A stretch of DNA of 64,000 bases, taken from positions 62,001 to 126,000 of the forward strand of contig VZTJ01005981.1 in the NCBI GenBank assembly GCA_013397795.1. Reading direction: 5' to 3'. The stretch's first letter is position 1; every line of letters begins with the position of its first letter. The notes beneath the pieces are model-generated. The model did no database searches. It saw only the letters and a program-made list of their open reading frames with translations, and was not told the origin of the DNA. Positions 59,731-64,000 of the stretch are shown piece by piece. Both the position numbers and the translations under genes were made by a program. The stretch comes from Orthonyx spaldingii (taxonomy: Eukaryota; Chordata; Aves; Passeriformes; Orthonychidae).

Positions 59731-61327
59731 GTAAGTATACTGGCATTTAGCCAAAAAAACTCAGGTGAACAAACTCAAACCACTACAGTATATGAGACAC
59801 GTGCACAGAATTAATTCTATTTACCTTGTCCTGTAAGTTAAGGAAAAATGTCTTGATCCTTTTTAATCCTTGAAGCTGACATTTCTATAAAACCCAATTC
59901 ATACAAATACCAGTAACCAAAGTCACTAATTACAGCCACAGGATATTCACCCTTTGAAGAACAGAACTGAAACCCAGGAGAATAAGGTCATTTGTTTTTT
60001 GCTTAAACAAACTAAGCAACTACCTCTCAACCTCAGTAGTCTCTAAAGTTTCAGAGAATCAGAGCAGAAAACCAGTAGCACACCAAGTTTGTTTCCTTGT
60101 TGGCTCATTTTCATTCAGCTCGAGAACCAGCCTGGATATGGAAGACAGCTATTCTTTAGTCAATAAAGCACTGAGAAGAATCTCAAGAGAAAGCTGAGAA
60201 AGAATTACTCCCTATTGCCAAGCAATAAGATCAAATGTGTGTTGTGCTCTTTTTTTGGAGTTGCAAGTGGTATTTCAGAAGACAATATCCTCTCTCTCAG
60301 AGAAAGATTTCCTTCATATTTCCAGAATTCGCTGATTTCTTCTCTCTTCAAATTAAATTGCTGTCTTTGAATGTCCAACACAAGAGATTGAACGTTGTAC
60401 AGTTAGAAGACTATGCCTTTAACTCTTCTAAAGCTGCATTAGAATGTCAAAACAATGCTTAGGAAAAATAAGTACAACATTTTATTTTTAATTGTAGTTA
60501 GCTTTTGGCCTTCTGATGCTTAAATGAAATCTAGCAGAAAACACAGAAACCACTTTAAATATAACGAAACTGCCAATGAGACTAATTTCTCCTTCCAGCT
60601 CTTCTCCTTCACTCAGGAACACAAGTGGAAATCTAACATTTTGTGTGTACTTCCCTGACCATGGTCTATGGCTGGTTTGATTCACCTGCTCCAACATTCC
60701 CAGGCTGAGTGATCAGCTCACTTGCTGAGGTCTGGCATTTTGGTTTTGAAAACCACAGTGCACACTTATTATGAAAACCATAATGCATATCCCAAAAATA
60801 TGACTGGAGGCATTTAACATAACATTTCTTGTTCAGACATTTCAAGTACATGTCCCAGACATCTTTAGTTACTGCACTTCCCACAGCATCATGGAGCAGT
60901 TATAGAGCAGGAGGACAGCGTGACTTTTGGATGACACTAAACCAGGAAATCTGCTCCAAGTTTGCAATTTTCAGCAATTCCTGACAGGCGCTCAGTGCCT
61001 GGGACCAGACTGGAGCTGAGCAGAGGTAATACTCCTAAGCCCATACAGCATGGGACACTGGGTTCTCATATTCAGATTCTCTCCTAATGCACCCTGCTGG
61101 TTGTTAACACACACCTGGTTGTTGTGGGGCTCTTGCTCAGTTACCACCTTGCTCCCACAGAAATCTGGAATCACTCCATGGTTGCTCCCTGGGCACCCCA
61201 CAGCTCTGTGGCAGCTCAGCGGTGCTGCTCAGAGCTCCAGGAGGGAACTGCTTGTGGCACTGCCTGTTTTCCTTGGCAAACTGAACTACAGTCCACAGAA
61301 AACAGTGGTAGTGAGGGAAGTTCAGGA
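59731..61327. other. Possible intronic sequence, no feature seen
   Basis: If the candidate exon at 59638 is real this is the start of its following intron. A 75-codon frame at 60235-60462 begins after a weak acceptor but has no donor. Locally G+C-richer sequence at 61080-61290 has no recognisable content; it might be a further 5' part of the CR1 copy that follows, but I could not match it. Confidence 0.4.
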
Positions 61328-61706
61328 TATATGACCTGTGAAGAAAGACTGAATATAGTGTGCTGCTGAGCCTAGGGCAAAGAAAAGCAAACCAGGGAAA
61401 CTGTGACAGTCTTAAATACCTGAAGACTGCTGAGAGTATCTAATACAGATTTCTCTGTGTCCATTTTGAACCAGACAAAAAGGATCTGCCAACTTCTGGA
61501 AAGACAGATTCAGGATAAACATTAGAATGATTTTATAATTGCAAGAATAGAGAAGCTTTGGAGAAAATTGTTTAAATAAATCATGAAACCTTACCCTTGA
61601 ATCTTTAAAAGTAGGCTAGACAGATATCTGACAGGTGTGGTTAGTCACATTGAGGGGAAAGGTGATGGGCAAGACACTTTTGAAGCCGCTGTCATCCTGT
61701 CTGACA
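61328..61706 (+). mobile_element. Degenerate CR1 LINE, 3' part
   Basis: The sequence follows CR1 in order from the end of the coding region onward: ATGACCTGTGAAGAAAGACT with GAGCCTAGGGCAAAGAAAAG (the block CR1 shows as a GCCTGGAGAAGAGAAGG type), AAATACCTGAAGACTGCTGA, AGATTCAGGATAAACATTAG, CTTTGGAGAAAATTGTTTAA, then AAGTAGGCTAGACAGATATC and a decayed tail. Identity is low and gaps are frequent, so this is an old copy. Terminal octamers are not recognisable. No intact reading frame. Confidence 0.65.
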
Positions 61707-64000
61707 TAGCAGAAAGACTTCATTTTATAAGAGTGAGTAACTTGGTACCCACTGAGATTGCTGAGGTCATAGAGAATTAGAAAATGGATCAGGTGTGGCC
61801 ATTAGTGTGATACATCTTTAGGAGCTCTTTACTTATGATGAAGTCAATGGGAGGCCTACTGGCTACTGAGAGCGAGAAGGGCTCTTGGGTTCAGTCAGAG
61901 TTTATTTGTGTGCATGGTTAGAACTTGATGAAACTGGCAAGTCCCAAAAGCAGAGACTGAAAAAGGAGAGGGACAAGTGATAATCTTCATGTGTTATTCT
62001 GGGGAACTGAGAAGCTAAAGGCAACGTTCCTGACAACCCAATGGAATATGTGGCAGCAGTGAACGTGGGCTTGGTTTGGGTGTGTTCATCCTCCCAGATT
62101 ATGCTGCATTTCCACTTCATGGTTTTAATTTTTTCTGACGCCTTCCTATTATATAACTGCACTTTGTGCATCCAAGACCTGAAGTTAATAACTCTTAAAC
62201 AATCTCCACACGAACATTGCTGGGTATTTATTTATTTATGCTGTTGCTGGTCTCCTGTAGAGGCACAAACTACTCTAGTGCATACAGAAGAGAATATGCC
62301 AAGTAGGAGGTGGTGGCAGCAGGAAAAGAGGCTGCATTTATGAATTAATTAAGCAGTCTAAATTATTTACTGGAATATATTACTTGAATTCCTTTATCAT
62401 GCTATTCATGACTATCTGCAATTGTTTCCATCTTGGCTGTGACTGGGGTCTGAATCTTCACAGCTCAAAAACGTGAACTTCTGCAACTTGAGAAGAAAGC
62501 AAAGCCTGAGACCAGAATCTGAGCACAAGCAATTTCCATGGATCAGAGGCAGAATGCATAAATGCATAACTGATGTGCAACTGGAACTGAGCAAATGATG
62601 GATGGCTCAGTGACTCAACAAGAAAAAAAAAGCCAGAAGGACTTTATGCTGACTACTATTAGGAGAATGAAACCTTCCCTAAAATTTCATTTTATAGGGA
62701 TGTGGACAGATTCCTTTTAAAAAAAAATCTCAAACAGAGTGTTTTGATGTATTTCAGATGTTCCAATTATTTCTCTTGTTGTTTAATACAACATGCTTTA
62801 ATTGTAGTACTCTGTTTTAAAGTGAAGAAATAAGTTTAATTGCCTTTAATGTCAGAATGACAAAAATACAACTGAAATTAGACGCTATTTTCATACAATT
62901 TCATCGATATTATTCAGAAATAAATAATTTCTGGTCTATTTTTAAATTAGAAACAGATGATGTGCCTGACCAATAATTCATTTTTTCCCCTTGAAATTAA
63001 ATGTTTTTAAAAGAATTGCTGCAATTCTATGACTTACACATACTGTCTTATCTTATCATACTATACAGTGATCCAAACCATCATATCTAACATATAATTG
63101 CACATCATTTATCATTGCCTAAAATGCCTACTCATCTGCTTATTTCATTCTTAATCTACTGAGTATTTAATTTATATATCCCATTATTTATTGCTGCTTA
63201 TTTATTTTATGTCTCAGAGAAGCAGGGTAATGTGGCCAAAGTCAGATTGTCTCTAATGCTTCCAAGAAGGTCATTACATCATTCTGTGTAGAAGGCATCA
63301 CACACAGCTTTAGCCTACCTAAATACTGTTCACCCAAAGATGATCACAGCAAGAGAAACAAGGTAACACTGTGGACTTTTCTCACTGTGTACATATAGAA
63401 AGAACTAAAAAGTAGATAGAGGAATAGATAGGTTACTATTATCCTCTAATAATAGAGAGGATAGATAGTCTGCAGGGATTTTGAGAATATCCCAGCTAGC
63501 CAGTCATCTGAGAAGCACGGAGTTGAACACATATTTATGACAAACCTTCACTCATGGTCCTTGGATATCAAGTGAATATGTCATCTGGATTGTATCTTAA
63601 AGGATCTGTAAGCATTAATACAGAATAGAATTTCTTAATAGGAGTTTGCCCTTTGGGGTGCTGACTACTAGTGAACACAGAACTCAATTCAATTGCTTTT
63701 GTATAAGAAAGTGCTCACTTGCAGATCAAGCAAAACAAAAATTATACATATTTATTACAGACATAATCGAATAATTGACTCCAAACCCACATGCCATTCA
63801 GGAAACATAGGGAAATTTCAAGTATTATAGAAATTGCAGCTATTGCAGAGTTATATTAAAGCTGTTAAAATTGTTAGCACTTATCAAGAGACAATGGAAG
63901 AACACATAGTCATATTATAGGAAAAATTAGTGTCTGCAGTAAAATTGCTCATCTGTATGTGCATATGGAATGCAAACACAAAGATCGCAAAAATCCTTTA
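61707..64000. other. A/T-rich sequence to the right edge, no gene seen
   Basis: No exon or repeat is recognised. From about 62690 to 63200 the sequence is unique, strongly A/T-rich and has several TTTAATT/TAATT cores, a possible conserved non-coding stretch. A small inverted repeat lies at 63440-63463 (TATCCTCT and AGAGGATA, 8-base loop). Confidence 0.45.

Noticed and set aside
63440..63463. Perfect 8-base inverted repeat with 8-base loop
   Set aside because: Stem is short and A/T-rich; such hairpins arise often by chance, and the loop and flanks do not look like a microRNA precursor.

Overview
The window reads as a stretch of vertebrate nuclear DNA, most probably from a bird. The base composition is A/T-rich, long reading frames are absent, and genes (where present) are split or sit in isolated GC-rich islands. 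Interspersed repeats are few and mostly CR1-type LINE pieces: two short 3' tails with the CR1 ending (one carries the ATTCTATG octamer repeat), one longer degenerate CR1 3' part, and older CR1/L3-like reverse-transcriptase relics. One piece resembles an LTR family common in bird genomes. The avian assignment is an inference from these repeats; no sequence search was possible. Nothing bacterial (operons, ribosome binding sites, CRISPR) is present.

Layout: a CCTT microsatellite lies at the left edge (1-192). From about 0.2 to 42.8 kb the sequence is gene-poor, with CR1 tails at 2.0 and 36.7 kb, an LTR fragment at 5.7 kb, a LINE relic at 27.4 kb (and probably another at 18.7 kb), a 29-base T run at 18.1 kb, and a T/G-rich tract beside a nonamer minisatellite at 24.8-25.1 kb. 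Several stretches are more open than expected for non-coding DNA (6.35-6.77 kb minus, 10.0-10.7 kb plus, 15.0-15.9 kb plus, 40.2-40.4 kb plus with splice-like borders); none matches a protein I recognise.

Two GC-rich islands hold the only credible gene starts. At 42.9-44.0 kb is a short gene on the plus strand whose N-terminus carries six of the eight metal ligands of a C3HC4 RING finger (E3 ubiquitin-ligase type, loosely like the TOPORS RING). Its middle is lost in a run of 336 N, and it ends in a stop followed closely by two AATAAA signals. At 58.5-59.3 kb a second island with a G-quadruplex motif leads into a 467-base N gap; about 310 bases after the gap is a 93-base stretch with strong acceptor and donor signals and one open frame, a plausible second exon of a plus-strand gene running out of the window.

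The rest (44-58 kb and 59.7-64 kb) is A/T-rich intergenic or intronic sequence with another old LINE relic (47.2 kb), an A-rich tract (53.75 kb) and a degenerate CR1 (61.3 kb). I found no new biological system here; the best leads are the two gap-broken gene starts and the unexplained open frames.
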